Shown here: piece by piece, positions 1 through 6,303 of the stretch
How the letters are laid out: each line of letters starts with the position of its first letter
How positions within the stretch are numbered: position 1 is the first letter of the stretch
Assembly (NCBI GenBank): GCA_021808195.1
Contig: JAKBCE010000120.1
Coordinates: 1 to 7,184, forward strand
Reading direction: 5' to 3'
From: Pseudomonadota bacterium
GTDB lineage: Bacteria; Pseudomonadota; Gammaproteobacteria; Steroidobacterales; Steroidobacteraceae
DNA: 7,184 nucleotides
Position numbers and translations under genes: made by a program
The notes under the pieces: generated by a model
Seen by the model: only the letters and a program-made list of their open reading frames with translations
Databases searched by the model: none
What the model was told of the DNA's origin: nothing

Positions 1-462
1 TTACTCTTCGATGGCACAGGAATTGATTTCGCATTCGTCGGCTTCACGCCTCCCAGCGGAATGCCCTCCAACTCCGCCTACACATTCCATCCATACGACT
101 ATGTCGTCAACAGCACGCTGGCCGACAGCAGCGCCGCGTGGGACACCCGATTCGGCAACTTCGCCACCAGCGGACACGCCGTCTTTGTCACCGAGTGGAA
201 TGAGGCCTTCTCATGCCCAAGCGATCCCAGTCAAACCATAACCAACTACTTTATCCAGACCTATCTTCCGTCGCACTCCATCGGCATGATGGGCTACGCA
301 TGGGACGCACCGGTCAGCTCCAGCGGCTACATGGTCAACAGCTACGACTATCCTGGCGACACCGCCAATTACCAGTTGGTTGATCCAAATACCTCCGGCT
401 GCTCAGAAGACGGCGGCACAGTCCTACAAAAGCAGTTCCAGGCAGAAGCTGCGGCGAACTAA
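1..462 (+). CDS. Glycoside hydrolase family 5 (cellulase-like), C-terminal fragment
   Basis: The reading frame is open from the first base, so the 5' part lies outside the window; 153 residues are visible, ending in TAA at 460-462. Two elements typical of GH5 TIM barrels appear in the right order. An FHPY motif (residues 29-32 of the fragment) matches the conserved His/Tyr strand end. VFVTEWNE (about 61-68) matches strand beta-7, whose Glu (E65 in TEW) is the expected catalytic nucleophile. A Trp near residue 101 (GYAWDAP) fits the substrate-binding Trp on beta-8. The family hydrolyses beta-1,4-linked glucans and related polysaccharides, usually outside the cell; the signal peptide would be off the left edge. 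The many Ser/Thr/Asn/Tyr residues fit an exported enzyme. The exact substrate cannot be judged from this part. The assignment rests on motif recognition, not on alignment. Confidence 0.72.
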   Translation, partial: LLFDGTGIDFAFVGFTPPSGMPSNSAYTFHPYDYVVNSTLADSSAAWDTRFGNFATSGHAVFVTEWNEAFSCPSDPSQTITNYFIQTYLPSHSIGMMGYAWDAPVSSSGYMVNSYDYPGDTANYQLVDPNTSGCSEDGGTVLQKQFQAEAAAN

Positions 463-479
463 CCACAGAAAGAAGTGCA

Positions 480-655
480 ATCCAGACGAACATCCTCCCT
501 CACGTCGCCGCCGCACTGCTCGCATCGCTCGCCATCCTATCCATCGACTGCGGCAGTTCCACCGCTGCAGAAGCAATAACATCAAATCCAATGCTATTGC
601 CAGCCACGGCTCCGGCCGCAAGCGCCGCGGTAGAGCCCGCTCGCGAGAGTGATGC
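480..655 (+). pseudogene. Possible signal-peptide remnant of a secreted protein
   Basis: In the frame starting at 480 the translation begins IQTNILPHVAAALLASLAI and continues with LSIDCGSSTAAEA. This is a typical export signal: a short polar start, a hydrophobic core of about 15 residues, then either a poor lipobox (Cys with Asp at -1) or an Ala-x-Ala cleavage site. An AGAAAG purine run lies 6-11 bases upstream, where a ribosome binding site would be. However, the codon in the start position is ATC, and no ATG, GTG or TTG lies between it and the hydrophobic core. After a Pro/Ala-rich stretch the frame runs into the antisense of the tetR-type gene and stops at 708-710. I infer a decayed or truncated second secreted protein downstream of the GH5 gene. 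A chance hydrophobic frame is possible. Nothing else is visible between 463 and 657. Confidence 0.3.
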
Positions 656-657
656 GT

Positions 658-1308
658 TCAGTCAGGGACGCCTGACTTGGCGTGGCGCTGCGTCAGGAAG
701 CCGACACTGAGATCGACTACAGCCCGCTCGAACTGAGGATCCTTCAACAGATCCGGATTGCGGGACACTGCGGCGCGGATGACGCCCGACACGGCCTGAG
801 CCAGCACGAACGCCTCGATCTCCGTCAGTGCTCGCCTCTGGTGTGCGCCGCAGGTCAGCTCGCGCAGCATCGCGGCCATCGCCTCCACCGGCCGGTTCAT
901 CACGCCGGCCTCGTGACTGCGAAGTGCGCGCTCGAGCAGGATGCGCCGGGCTCTGTGCCGTCCGCCAAAGGCATCCAGCACGATCCGTACGATCGCGCGC
1001 ACTCGGGTGTGGAGCGCATCGTGCGGGGCGGTGTCGTGGTGGCCACGGGCGAGCTCTGCTGCAATGCGCGTCATTCGCGTGTGACGCTCCTGGGCTGTCA
1101 GCGCCGAGAGAATGGCCTGCTTGTTGGCAAAGTACTGATAGATCGTGCCGACACTGAAGCCCGAACGTTCGGCGATGCGATTGGTCGAAAGTGCCGCCTC
1201 GCCCTCATGCTCGAGGATCTGGATTGCGGTCTCGAATATGAGTTCGCGGGTGCGCAGGGCGCGAGATTGCCGAGGTTCACGACGCCCATGTGATTGAATT
1301 TTAGGCAT
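658..1308 (-). CDS. TetR/AcrR-family transcriptional repressor
   Basis: The 216-residue product has the usual TetR length and layout. The N-terminal helix-turn-helix is clear: RELIFETAIQILEHEG (about 21-36) is helix 1, and LSTNRIAERSGFSVGTIYQY followed by FANKQ (about 40-64) is the recognition unit, with the near-invariant GTIYQYF signature. The remaining 150 residues are helical and variable, as expected for the ligand-binding and dimerisation domain, so the inducer cannot be predicted. The ATG at 1306-1308 is preferred because it gives the normal basic lead-in before helix 1; only a weak AGGCG Shine-Dalgarno-like stretch precedes it. A downstream in-frame start would cut into the DNA-binding domain. 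The gene is divergent from the membrane hydroxylase gene with a 91-bp spacer. Its start codon lies inside a palindrome that also occupies the promoter of that neighbour. Such regulators usually repress themselves and the divergent gene. Confidence 0.93.
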   Translation of the reverse strand: MPKIQSHGRREPRQSRALRTRELIFETAIQILEHEGEAALSTNRIAERSGFSVGTIYQYFANKQAILSALTAQERHTRMTRIAAELARGHHDTAPHDALHTRVRAIVRIVLDAFGGRHRARRILLERALRSHEAGVMNRPVEAMAAMLRELTCGAHQRRALTEIEAFVLAQAVSGVIRAAVSRNPDLLKDPQFERAVVDLSVGFLTQRHAKSGVPD

Positions 1309-1322
1309 TTATCGCCTATATC
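1294..1322 (+). promoter_or_regulatory. Predicted sigma70 promoter with palindromic operator between -35 and -10
   Basis: TTGAAT (1294-1299) and TATATC (1317-1322) each match the sigma70 hexamers at 4 of 6 positions and are separated by exactly 17 bp, facing the hydroxylase gene. The spacer holds the palindrome TAGGC-N7-GCCTA (1302-1318), which touches the -10 box and overlaps the start codon of the divergent tetR-type gene. A repressor bound here would block both genes. The hexamers and arms are seen directly; promoter activity and TetR binding are inferred. Confidence 0.4.
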
Positions 1323-1355
1323 GGCGGCCTGCGGAACCCGAGCTAAAAATATGAG

Positions 1356-1374
1356 GAACATTCATAGAATGATC
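1356..1374. promoter_or_regulatory. 19-bp palindrome, possible second repressor site
   Basis: GAaCATTC-ATA-GAATGaTC is a palindrome with a perfect CATTC/GAATG core and one mismatched pair. It lies 25 bp upstream of the chosen hydroxylase ATG, in the untranslated leader predicted from the promoter at 1294-1322. Its length and ATTC/GAAT arms resemble many TetR-family operators. Its arms differ from those of the TAGGC palindrome, so the two sites may bind different proteins. Confidence 0.3.
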
Positions 1375-1399
1375 TTAACCCGCTTTGAGTGTCATCATC

Positions 1400-2290
1400 A
1401 TGCGTGACCATCTGCACTTCTTTCTGATCGTTCTCGGTATCGTGCTGAGCGCTTCGCTCGTGGAGGGCCTGGTGCTGACCCGCGGCGCGCGATTCGACTG
1501 GAAGGGCGCTGCGCTCTCCCTGGCCGATCTGCTCGGGCGCCGGTTGCCGCTGTTGCTCGGGGTGTCGACCTCGGGTGTGTTGCTCGGACTGCTCTGGCGC
1601 TCTCGAATCCACACCATTCGCCTCAACGACGCCGCGGCATTCCTGGTGCTGTTTCTGGGGCAGGAGTTCTGCTACTACTGGTACCACCGCGCATCGCACT
1701 GCATCCGCTGGTTCTGGCTGACGCACTCGGTGCACCACTCGCCGAATGACCTGACGCTCTCGGCGGCGTTTCGCATCGGCTGGCTCCAGCATGTGAGCGG
1801 GGCCATCGTGTTCTTTGCACCGCTGGTCTGGTTGGGATTTCCGCCGCACGTGGTGATTCTCGCACTGTCGCTGAATTTGCTCTACCAGTTCTGGCTGCAC
1901 ACCACGTGGATTCCGCGACTGGGTTGGCTCGAGTACGTTCTCAACACCCCTTCGGCGCATCGTGTGCACCACGCTGCCAATATCGAGTACCTGGATGCGA
2001 ACTACGGTGGTGTGCTCATCGTCTTTGATCGCTTGTTCGGCACCTATGTCCGTGAGCGCAGCGACCTGCCGTGCCGCTATGGGCTCGTTCATCCACAGAC
2101 CTCGAACAACATTCTGCGCGTTGAATTCGACCCGTGGATCGCGCTGCTGCAGGAACTACGGCGGGCGCGGAGCGTTCGCGACGTGCTGGGCGCGCTGTTC
2201 GCGCCTCCGGGATGGCGTTCCGATGGCCGCGGCGAAACGACGGAGAATCTGCGCCGGCAGCTTGCCCGATCCGGCACGTCCACCGCCTGA
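1400..2290 (+). CDS. Sterol desaturase/fatty acid hydroxylase family membrane enzyme
   Basis: The 296-residue product has the histidine clusters of the integral-membrane di-iron oxygenases (fatty acid hydroxylase superfamily): HRASH (about 96-100), HSVHH (109-113), an isolated His in FWLH (about 167), and HRVHH (187-191) followed by the usual NxxYLDxNYGG segment. These His residues bind the two irons. Hydrophobic segments at about 6-26, 49-66, 78-94, 134-149 and 150-167 fit a multi-pass inner-membrane protein. Family members use O2 to hydroxylate or desaturate sterols, fatty acids, carotenoids or ether lipids; the substrate cannot be told from motifs. ATG at 1400 is chosen; an in-frame TTG at 1385 would add five residues, and neither start has a clear Shine-Dalgarno. 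The gene is divergent from a TetR-type regulator, so it is probably inducible. The C-terminal 35 residues are polar and low in conservation signals. Confidence 0.88.
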   Translation: MRDHLHFFLIVLGIVLSASLVEGLVLTRGARFDWKGAALSLADLLGRRLPLLLGVSTSGVLLGLLWRSRIHTIRLNDAAAFLVLFLGQEFCYYWYHRASHCIRWFWLTHSVHHSPNDLTLSAAFRIGWLQHVSGAIVFFAPLVWLGFPPHVVILALSLNLLYQFWLHTTWIPRLGWLEYVLNTPSAHRVHHAANIEYLDANYGGVLIVFDRLFGTYVRERSDLPCRYGLVHPQTSNNILRVEFDPWIALLQELRRARSVRDVLGALFAPPGWRSDGRGETTENLRRQLARSGTSTA

Positions 2291-2407
2291 TCGGGCCGTT
2301 CCTTGATCCGCAAGGCTCATGCGCCTCGCCAGTCGTGCCGCACCCCGGCTGACGCCTGTGCGCACGAACGGGGCAAGAGGAGGGTTACGGGGCTGGCCGG
2401 GTACAGC

Positions 2408-3727
2408 TCAGCGCGTGTCGCTCGGCGCTCGCGCACGCTGCGCCGCGAGCCGTTCGCCGAGTGCGTCGTAGATCGGGGGATCGCCGAGGAATGTCGGCAC
2501 CAGCATCGCTGCGAAGCATGCCACGATCATCGGCAATAGCATGTCGACATTCGCGGTCATCTCCGTGACCAGAACGATGCCGGTCACCGGGGCGTTCACT
2601 ACGCCCGTGAACAGTGCGGCCATACCGACCAGCGCGAAGCCCTCGGGTTGAACCCCCATGCCCGGCAATGCGAGGCCGAAGATTTTGCCCATCCACAGAC
2701 AGAGCACTGCGCCGAGCACGAGCGCGAACAGTCCGCCCGGAGTGCGAACCGAATATGAGGCGGGAATCATCCCCAGGCGTAGCAGATGCAGCGCTGGCAG
2801 TAGCGCGAGCGTGCCGACGCCGTCGAGGGCCCGCCGGGTGAGCGGGTCGCCCCCGCCGGCCATGCCCGGTGCATACCAGGCGATCGCCGCGATTGCGGCG
2901 CCAACGGTTGCAGCGCCGCAGTTCGATGGGCCACCGATCGAAGCGGTCCGAGGCATTCAAGCCCCACAGCAGCGTCTTGTTGTAGTCAGCCCGGCGAATC
3001 CAGCAGCGACCCCGAGCGCCAGATACAGCGGCTCATGGACGAAGCTCGGCTGGACCAGGTGATGAACGGTGAAATCTGGTTGATTGCCGAGGATCAGCCG
3101 TTCGATCCAGATCGCCGCGGCCGAGGCGGCGAGTGCGGCGATCGCGATACGGGACTCGAAGCGTTTGACCAGTTCCTCCAGTACGAACACCGCTCCTGAG
3201 ATGGGTGCGTTGAACGCGGTGGCGAGTCCAGCGCCGGCCCCGGCGGCAAGCAACACCCGGCAGTCGGCCCAGTTGCGTTTGAACCATTTGCCGCTCTCGT
3301 AGGCGAAGGTCGCGCCCATCTGAATGCTCGGTCCCTCCCGCCCGAGGGTGAGACCCGAGCCGATTGCGAGCACGCCGCCGATGAACTTAACCAGAATCAG
3401 GCTCGGCGAGCCCGGCTTCAGCTCCCTGTTCAGGACCGCTTCGACCTGTGGAATGCCGCTGCCCTGCGCGCGCGGAGCGAAGCGTCGCACCATCGACGCG
3501 GCGATCGCCGCACTCAACGCGATAACGATCGCCAGCGCGCCAAATCCGAGGAGATTCCATCCATGTGCCCACGCGACCAGCGCGCCACGCAGCCGTGCCG
3601 CATCGATGAGCGCCAGGCGGAAGAGGGCGCCGATGAACCCGGCACCGATACCGCAGAAGACGGCGACGATGCCGAGTACGAGCAGGTTTCCGGGGCGCGT
3701 CTCGTCCTGTTTTACGCTTTGTGTCAT
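2408..3727 (-). pseudogene. ClC-family chloride channel/antiporter, disrupted by paired frameshifts
   Basis: The N-terminal half (from ATG 3725-3727) carries GSGIPQVE (about 89-96), GREGPSIQ (129-136, with the gating Glu) and GLATAFNAPISG (about 167-178). VLEEL (about 182-186) holds the Glu pair used for proton transfer in ClC exchangers, which points to a Cl-/H+ antiporter rather than a pure channel. The C-terminal half (from about 2915 down to the stop at 2408-2410) carries GMAALF...NAPVTGIVLVTEMT and PPIYDAL, with the chloride-binding Tyr. Between them a TGA at 2957-2959 interrupts the frame. The expected family sequence appears in the shifted frame instead: DYNKTLLWGLNASDRFDRWP at about 2987-2928. 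So one base is missing near 2988 and one is extra near 2915, and the frame is restored after about 75 bp. Repaired length is about 438 residues, close to normal. The third motif reads GGLFALVLGA, about two residues short and lacking the usual Pro. A weak TAGAAT lies close upstream of the start. It is either a pseudogene or holds sequence errors. Confidence 0.85.
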
Positions 3728-3802
3728 CGCATGCTGATTCTATCCATCGGGTCTGAAAAAAGCCGGTCAGCCGTGCGGGAGACCTGAATCTCAGTTCGCC
3801 CG

Positions 3803-3843
3803 AAAACCCCGGCGGTGTGCAACTGCGAGCGTTGACGCCGGGG
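3803..3843 (-). terminator. Rho-independent-like terminator, minus strand, with no gene to serve
   Basis: CCCCGGCG (3807-3814) and CGCCGGGG (3836-3843) are exact inverted complements. Inside them CAAC (3820-3823) pairs with GTTG (3831-3834) around a 7-nt loop, separated from the outer stem by an asymmetric bulge. Read on the minus strand, the 8-bp G+C stem is followed at once by TTTT (complement of 3803-3806). The U tract is short, so termination may be weak. It sits about 80 bp upstream of the ClC start, and no minus-strand gene is seen to its right. Confidence 0.45.
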
Positions 3844-3997
3844 CATTGTGGCGCCGGCGCACCGCCGGTCTCAAGTGCTTTGGCCCGAGTTGCCCGTTTG
3901 ACTGCGCAACAGCCGCATGATCGGCGGCGTCACTTGGGGGGCTGCCCGAACTAGCGGCCGTGAACATCCACGTAGACAGCGTGTTGGAGGCATTTTT

Positions 3998-4084
3998 ATG
4001 ATGGTCACCCGCTCGGGGGCCTGTCGGCCGATGGAGGCTGCGGTCGGGGCAGGAACAGCTGCCGTGCGTTCGGCGTCAGGGTGA
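3998..4084 (+). CDS. Possible 28-residue small protein, unknown
   Basis: ATG at 3998 follows GGAGG (3986-3990) with a 7-nt A/T-rich spacer, the strongest Shine-Dalgarno in the window. The frame encodes 28 residues beginning MMVTRSGACRPMEAAVGAG and stops at TGA 4082-4084. It has no membrane segment and matches no family I know. It could be a leader peptide, the truncated start of a lost gene, or chance. The strong ribosome binding site is the only support. Confidence 0.22.
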   Translation: MMVTRSGACRPMEAAVGAGTAAVRSASG

Positions 4085-4280
4085 AGTCGCCCCGTTGGTG
4101 TCGCGTACGGACCCGGGCCGTTGTATTGTGACCGTCGTCAGCGGGTCACGATCAGGCGTGATCGGCAACCGAAACGCCCCTGATTTCCGCCTCCGCCGAG
4201 CGCGGCGTGCGTGCCGACTCGCAGACCGGATCCGCCGATGCTCCGGCGTTCGAGCGCAGGGTCGATGCTGCAACGCTCAA

Positions 4281-4353
4281 CGACCTGGCGTTACTCAATC
4301 CGGGCCAGAACACCGTGGAATTCTGCGGCGTTCCCGGGACTATGGTCGGGGTG
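4281..4353 (+). repeat. Direct repeat copy 1, tRNA-Pro 3' flank type
   Basis: This stretch matches 6131-6202 in the same orientation with about 8 mismatches and one 1-nt gap over ~73 positions (near 88% identity by eye). Both copies start CGA-C/G-CTGGCGTTACT, contain CACCGTGGAATTCTGCG and end in TGGTCGGGGTG. The last 11 bases are the antisense of a tRNA-Pro 3' end (CACCCCGACCA). Beyond 4353 this copy loses similarity, so only the acceptor end of the tRNA is kept. Inside both copies CTGGC and GCCAG can pair around a 14-nt loop. The two copies bracket the Fic gene. Confidence 0.8.
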
Positions 4354-4680
4354 GGGCGTTACACGCTGTTCCTGCAATCCCCATTCGAATTCGTCTGAGG
4401 TGGCTCTCCGGTCCCGCGCCGTGCTCTCGAAGCACGAGACTGCGACGGAGCGATTTCAGACGATCGCGGTGGCGGGATGAGGAGGTCGGGGAGCGGCGGT
4501 GCGGGTCGCGGCTATCGAAAGCACGCTACGCGTCGGCCAGGCACGCCCGCGCCACCTCCGGATCTGGTCCGTCGAATCGCTCGAGTTCACCAGATTCTCG
4601 AGCAATGCCTTGGCCTGAACATGTCCGGCGGATGGCACCGCCTTGGGTTCGGCCCCGGGGACGATACCTGCATCGGCGGG

Positions 4681-4770
4681 TAGTAAAGTTTCCCCACATA
4701 CTTTTAACCAGCCCGCTCGGTAGTTAAATTTCTTGCCATATCAGAAGTACTAGTTAAATTTACGCCACTA
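4681..4770 (+). promoter_or_regulatory. Three phased TAGTTAAATTT boxes, probable Fic operator/promoter
   Basis: Three boxes share the form TAGTTAAATTT-N2/3-(G/C)CCA: 4681-4700 TAGTAAAGTTTCCCCACATA (diverged), 4721-4740 TAGTTAAATTTCTTGCCATA, and 4751-4770 TAGTTAAATTTACGCCACTA. The last two share 11 identical bases in a row. Box starts are 40 and 30 bp apart, near whole helical turns, so all may face the same side of the DNA. A weaker GATTAAAT lies at 4772-4779, and an inverted GGTTAAAAGT at 4701-4710. The block is A/T-rich in a G/C-rich setting and lies directly upstream of the fic-type gene, whose product ends in a DNA-binding winged helix. I infer autoregulation. Confidence 0.55.
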
Positions 4771-4824
4771 CGATTAAATAAAGGGGCAGGCGGGTAAAGC
4801 GGCTTAATCCGGGGGCCGGATGCG

Positions 4825-6039
4825 ATGAAGCGGGATCCGTTCGGAACATACATTGAGACCACGACTCTCAGCGAGACCGTCCGCGCCTTCGTGCCGCCGG
4901 TGCTGCCTCCCGATCCGCCTCTCGCGTTTACCGCAGGGGCTCAACATGCGTTGGATCGGGCGATGCTCTCGCTCGGACGACTCGACGGCGTCGCGACGAC
5001 GATGCCTGATGTGGACTTGCTGCTCTATACATTCGTTCGCAAGGAGGCCGTTCTCTCTTCTCAGATCGAAGGGACCCAGTCCACGCTGGATGAGCTCCTG
5101 GCACATGAGATCGAGGCGGTCCCCGGTGCGCCGGGCGACGATGTCCGTGAGGTCTCGCGCTACGTCGACGCAATGAGCCATGCCTTGGAACGAATGGCAG
5201 GCGGCTTCCCACTCTCGACCCGGCTGTTACGCGAAATGCACGGCATCCTGCTCGCCGATGGTCGCGGCGCACAGAAGCAGCCCGGCGAATTTCGGCGCTC
5301 CCAAAACTGGATCGGAGGCACACGGCCAGGTAACGCGACCTTCGTGCCGCCCCCACCGACCCATCTGGATGCGTGTCTCACCAATCTCGAGCATTACTGG
5401 CATGAGCCGGCCAACCCAGTGGTCAAAGCGGCTCTGGCCCATGTGCAGTTCGAAACCATTCACCCGTTTCTGGACGGCAATGGCCGTGTCGGGCGTTTGC
5501 TGATTAGCCTGATGCTCTGCCAAGACAATGTTTTGCACAAACCACTGCTGTATCCGAGCTTGTATTTCAAGGAGCACCGGCAACAGTACTACGCGGAGCT
5601 GAATGCGGTGCGTGCGGACGGGGACTATGAGCGCTGGATAGATTTTTTCGCGGAGGCGATTCGTCACAGCGCAGAGGTCGCAATCGAAACCGGCCGGCGT
5701 GTAACGCAGGTGTTCCATGAAGATCGAACACAGCTACGCGCGGCCCCTAGGATTGCCGGCTCACTGCTCATGATCCAGGAGGCGCTGCAGGCCAGGCCTG
5801 TCGCCACGGTGGCGACACTGAGAGAGGCTACAGGGCTCACGGCGCCGACCGTCAATTCATTGCTGCGCGAGCTGCAGTCGCGCGGGATAGTCAAGGAGTC
5901 CACGGGACGCGCCCGAGATCGAGTGTATATCTACCGACGGTACCTCGAGGCACTCGCGGCCGAGGAGGAGGCGCCTGTGAATGTCGCCGAGGCATCCGGC
6001 GGGCGAAAAGCTCGGGATGAGGCGCAAGCAACAGTTTGA
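4825..6039 (+). CDS. Class II Fic-domain protein with C-terminal winged helix
   Basis: The 404-residue protein has a complete Fic active site, HPFLDGNGRVGR (213-224), matching HxFx(D/E)GNGRxxR; H213 is the expected catalytic base and D217 would bind the metal. An inhibitory helix SSQIEGT (78-84) fits (S/T)xxxE(G/N) and lies N-terminal to the Fic core, which defines class II; E82 would block the ATP gamma-phosphate. The flap region is WIGGTRPGNATFVPPPP (about 162-178). A winged helix at about 325-375 (TGLTAPTVNSLLRELQSRGI) should bind DNA. Fic enzymes usually transfer AMP from ATP to Ser/Thr/Tyr of a target protein, or to themselves; the target is unknown. Length and layout resemble SoFic-type proteins. 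ATG 4825 gives a normal N-terminus; the only Shine-Dalgarno candidate is a G run at 4811-4815. No separate antitoxin gene is adjacent, as expected when the inhibitory helix is in cis. The region upstream has repeated operator-like boxes. Confidence 0.93.
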   Translation: MKRDPFGTYIETTTLSETVRAFVPPVLPPDPPLAFTAGAQHALDRAMLSLGRLDGVATTMPDVDLLLYTFVRKEAVLSSQIEGTQSTLDELLAHEIEAVPGAPGDDVREVSRYVDAMSHALERMAGGFPLSTRLLREMHGILLADGRGAQKQPGEFRRSQNWIGGTRPGNATFVPPPPTHLDACLTNLEHYWHEPANPVVKAALAHVQFETIHPFLDGNGRVGRLLISLMLCQDNVLHKPLLYPSLYFKEHRQQYYAELNAVRADGDYERWIDFFAEAIRHSAEVAIETGRRVTQVFHEDRTQLRAAPRIAGSLLMIQEALQARPVATVATLREATGLTAPTVNSLLRELQSRGIVKESTGRARDRVYIYRRYLEALAAEEEAPVNVAEASGGRKARDEAQATV

Positions 6040-6130
6040 ACGAAATTGGAAGAGCGATACGCAGACCGCACGGGGTTGGCGCGGCCCGAGGCCGATTCAC
6101 CCACGCTGGGCAGGCAGAAATCCCGCCACA

Positions 6131-6202
6131 CGAGCTGGCGTTACTAATTTCGGGCCAGAGCACCGTGGAATTCTGCGTCCTTCCCTGGACTTGGTCGGGG
6201 TG
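6131..6202 (+). repeat. Direct repeat copy 2, continuous with a tRNA-Pro 3' half
   Basis: This is the partner of the repeat at 4281-4353, in the same orientation, 1.85 kb apart. Its right end (6192-6202) is the antisense of the CCA end and acceptor strand of tRNA-Pro. Unlike copy 1, the tRNA sequence continues past the repeat to 6236. Read on the minus strand, the repeat is therefore the natural 3' flank of a tRNA-Pro gene. The 91 bases between the fic stop and this repeat hold nothing recognisable. Confidence 0.8.
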
Positions 6203-6236
6203 ACAGGATTTGAATCTGCGACACCTACGTCCCGAA
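6192..6236 (-). pseudogene. 3' half of tRNA-Pro(CGG), attachment-site-like remnant
   Basis: Read on the minus strand: anticodon loop TTCGGGA (6236-6230, anticodon CGG), 3' anticodon-stem strand CGTAG, variable loop GTGTC, T arm GCAGA-TTCAAAT-CCTGT, acceptor strand CACCCCG, then A and an encoded CCA (6195-6192). The 5' half is absent: the bases before the loop (CCGGA) do not pair with CGTAG, and no CGGGGTG acceptor strand is present upstream. The T stem also has A for the conserved G53, so the remnant is decaying. The break exactly at the anticodon loop is where tyrosine integrases often cross over in tRNA genes. It is not a functional tRNA. No intact tRNA-Pro is in the window. Confidence 0.75.
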
Positions 6237-6303
6237 TCCGGCTCTTCTGCCGCTGCGTGACTCCTAATGTTTCATAAAACAATAACTTAGTGCGCAAAGG
6301 GCC

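Larger units (their letters stand above)
3728..4680. other. Gene-poor stretch with terminator-like hairpin and gene debris
   Basis: About 950 bases hold no reading frame that I can recognise. Visible pieces are: a minus-strand terminator-like hairpin (3803-3843); a perfect 10-bp palindrome GCGCCGGCGC (3851-3860); a 28-codon frame with a good ribosome binding site (3998-4084); a perfect 6-bp-stem hairpin CGATCA-GGCG-TGATCG (4149-4164); and the first copy of the direct repeat (4281-4353). On the minus strand a frame ending at 4526-4528 reads ELERFDGPDPEVARACLADA before its stop. That looks like the tail of a real protein but has no recognisable body upstream. I read the stretch as debris of accessory genes. 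Confidence 0.5.

Noticed and set aside
1343..2092. A 249-residue frame antisense to the hydroxylase gene, and a 203-residue frame antisense to the tetR-type gene
   Set aside because: Both are shadows of well-supported genes. Their composition is rich in Arg, Gln and His, with no family motifs.
4207..4398. A 63-residue frame with better codon bias that crosses direct repeat 1
   Set aside because: The part that looks most protein-like (LNDLALLNPGQNTVEF) lies mainly inside the repeat. In copy 2 the corresponding frame is TAA-interrupted (ACTAATTT), so coding is not the conserved property.
4095..4727. A 210-residue plus-strand frame between the ClC and fic-type genes
   Set aside because: The translation is dominated by Arg/Ser/Cys with no hydrophobic core, which is typical of a chance frame in G/C-rich DNA. 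It runs through the tRNA-derived repeat and the operator-like boxes and matches no family.
4681..4770. CRISPR array or plasmid-type iterons
   Set aside because: Only three 20-bp A/T-rich boxes with short, unequal spacers are seen, with no cas or rep gene. An operator for the adjacent gene is simpler.
6192..6265. A complete tRNA-Pro gene on the minus strand
   Set aside because: The 5' acceptor strand, a D arm and the 5' anticodon strand cannot be paired with the 3' half, and G53 is changed to A. Only the 3' half is present.
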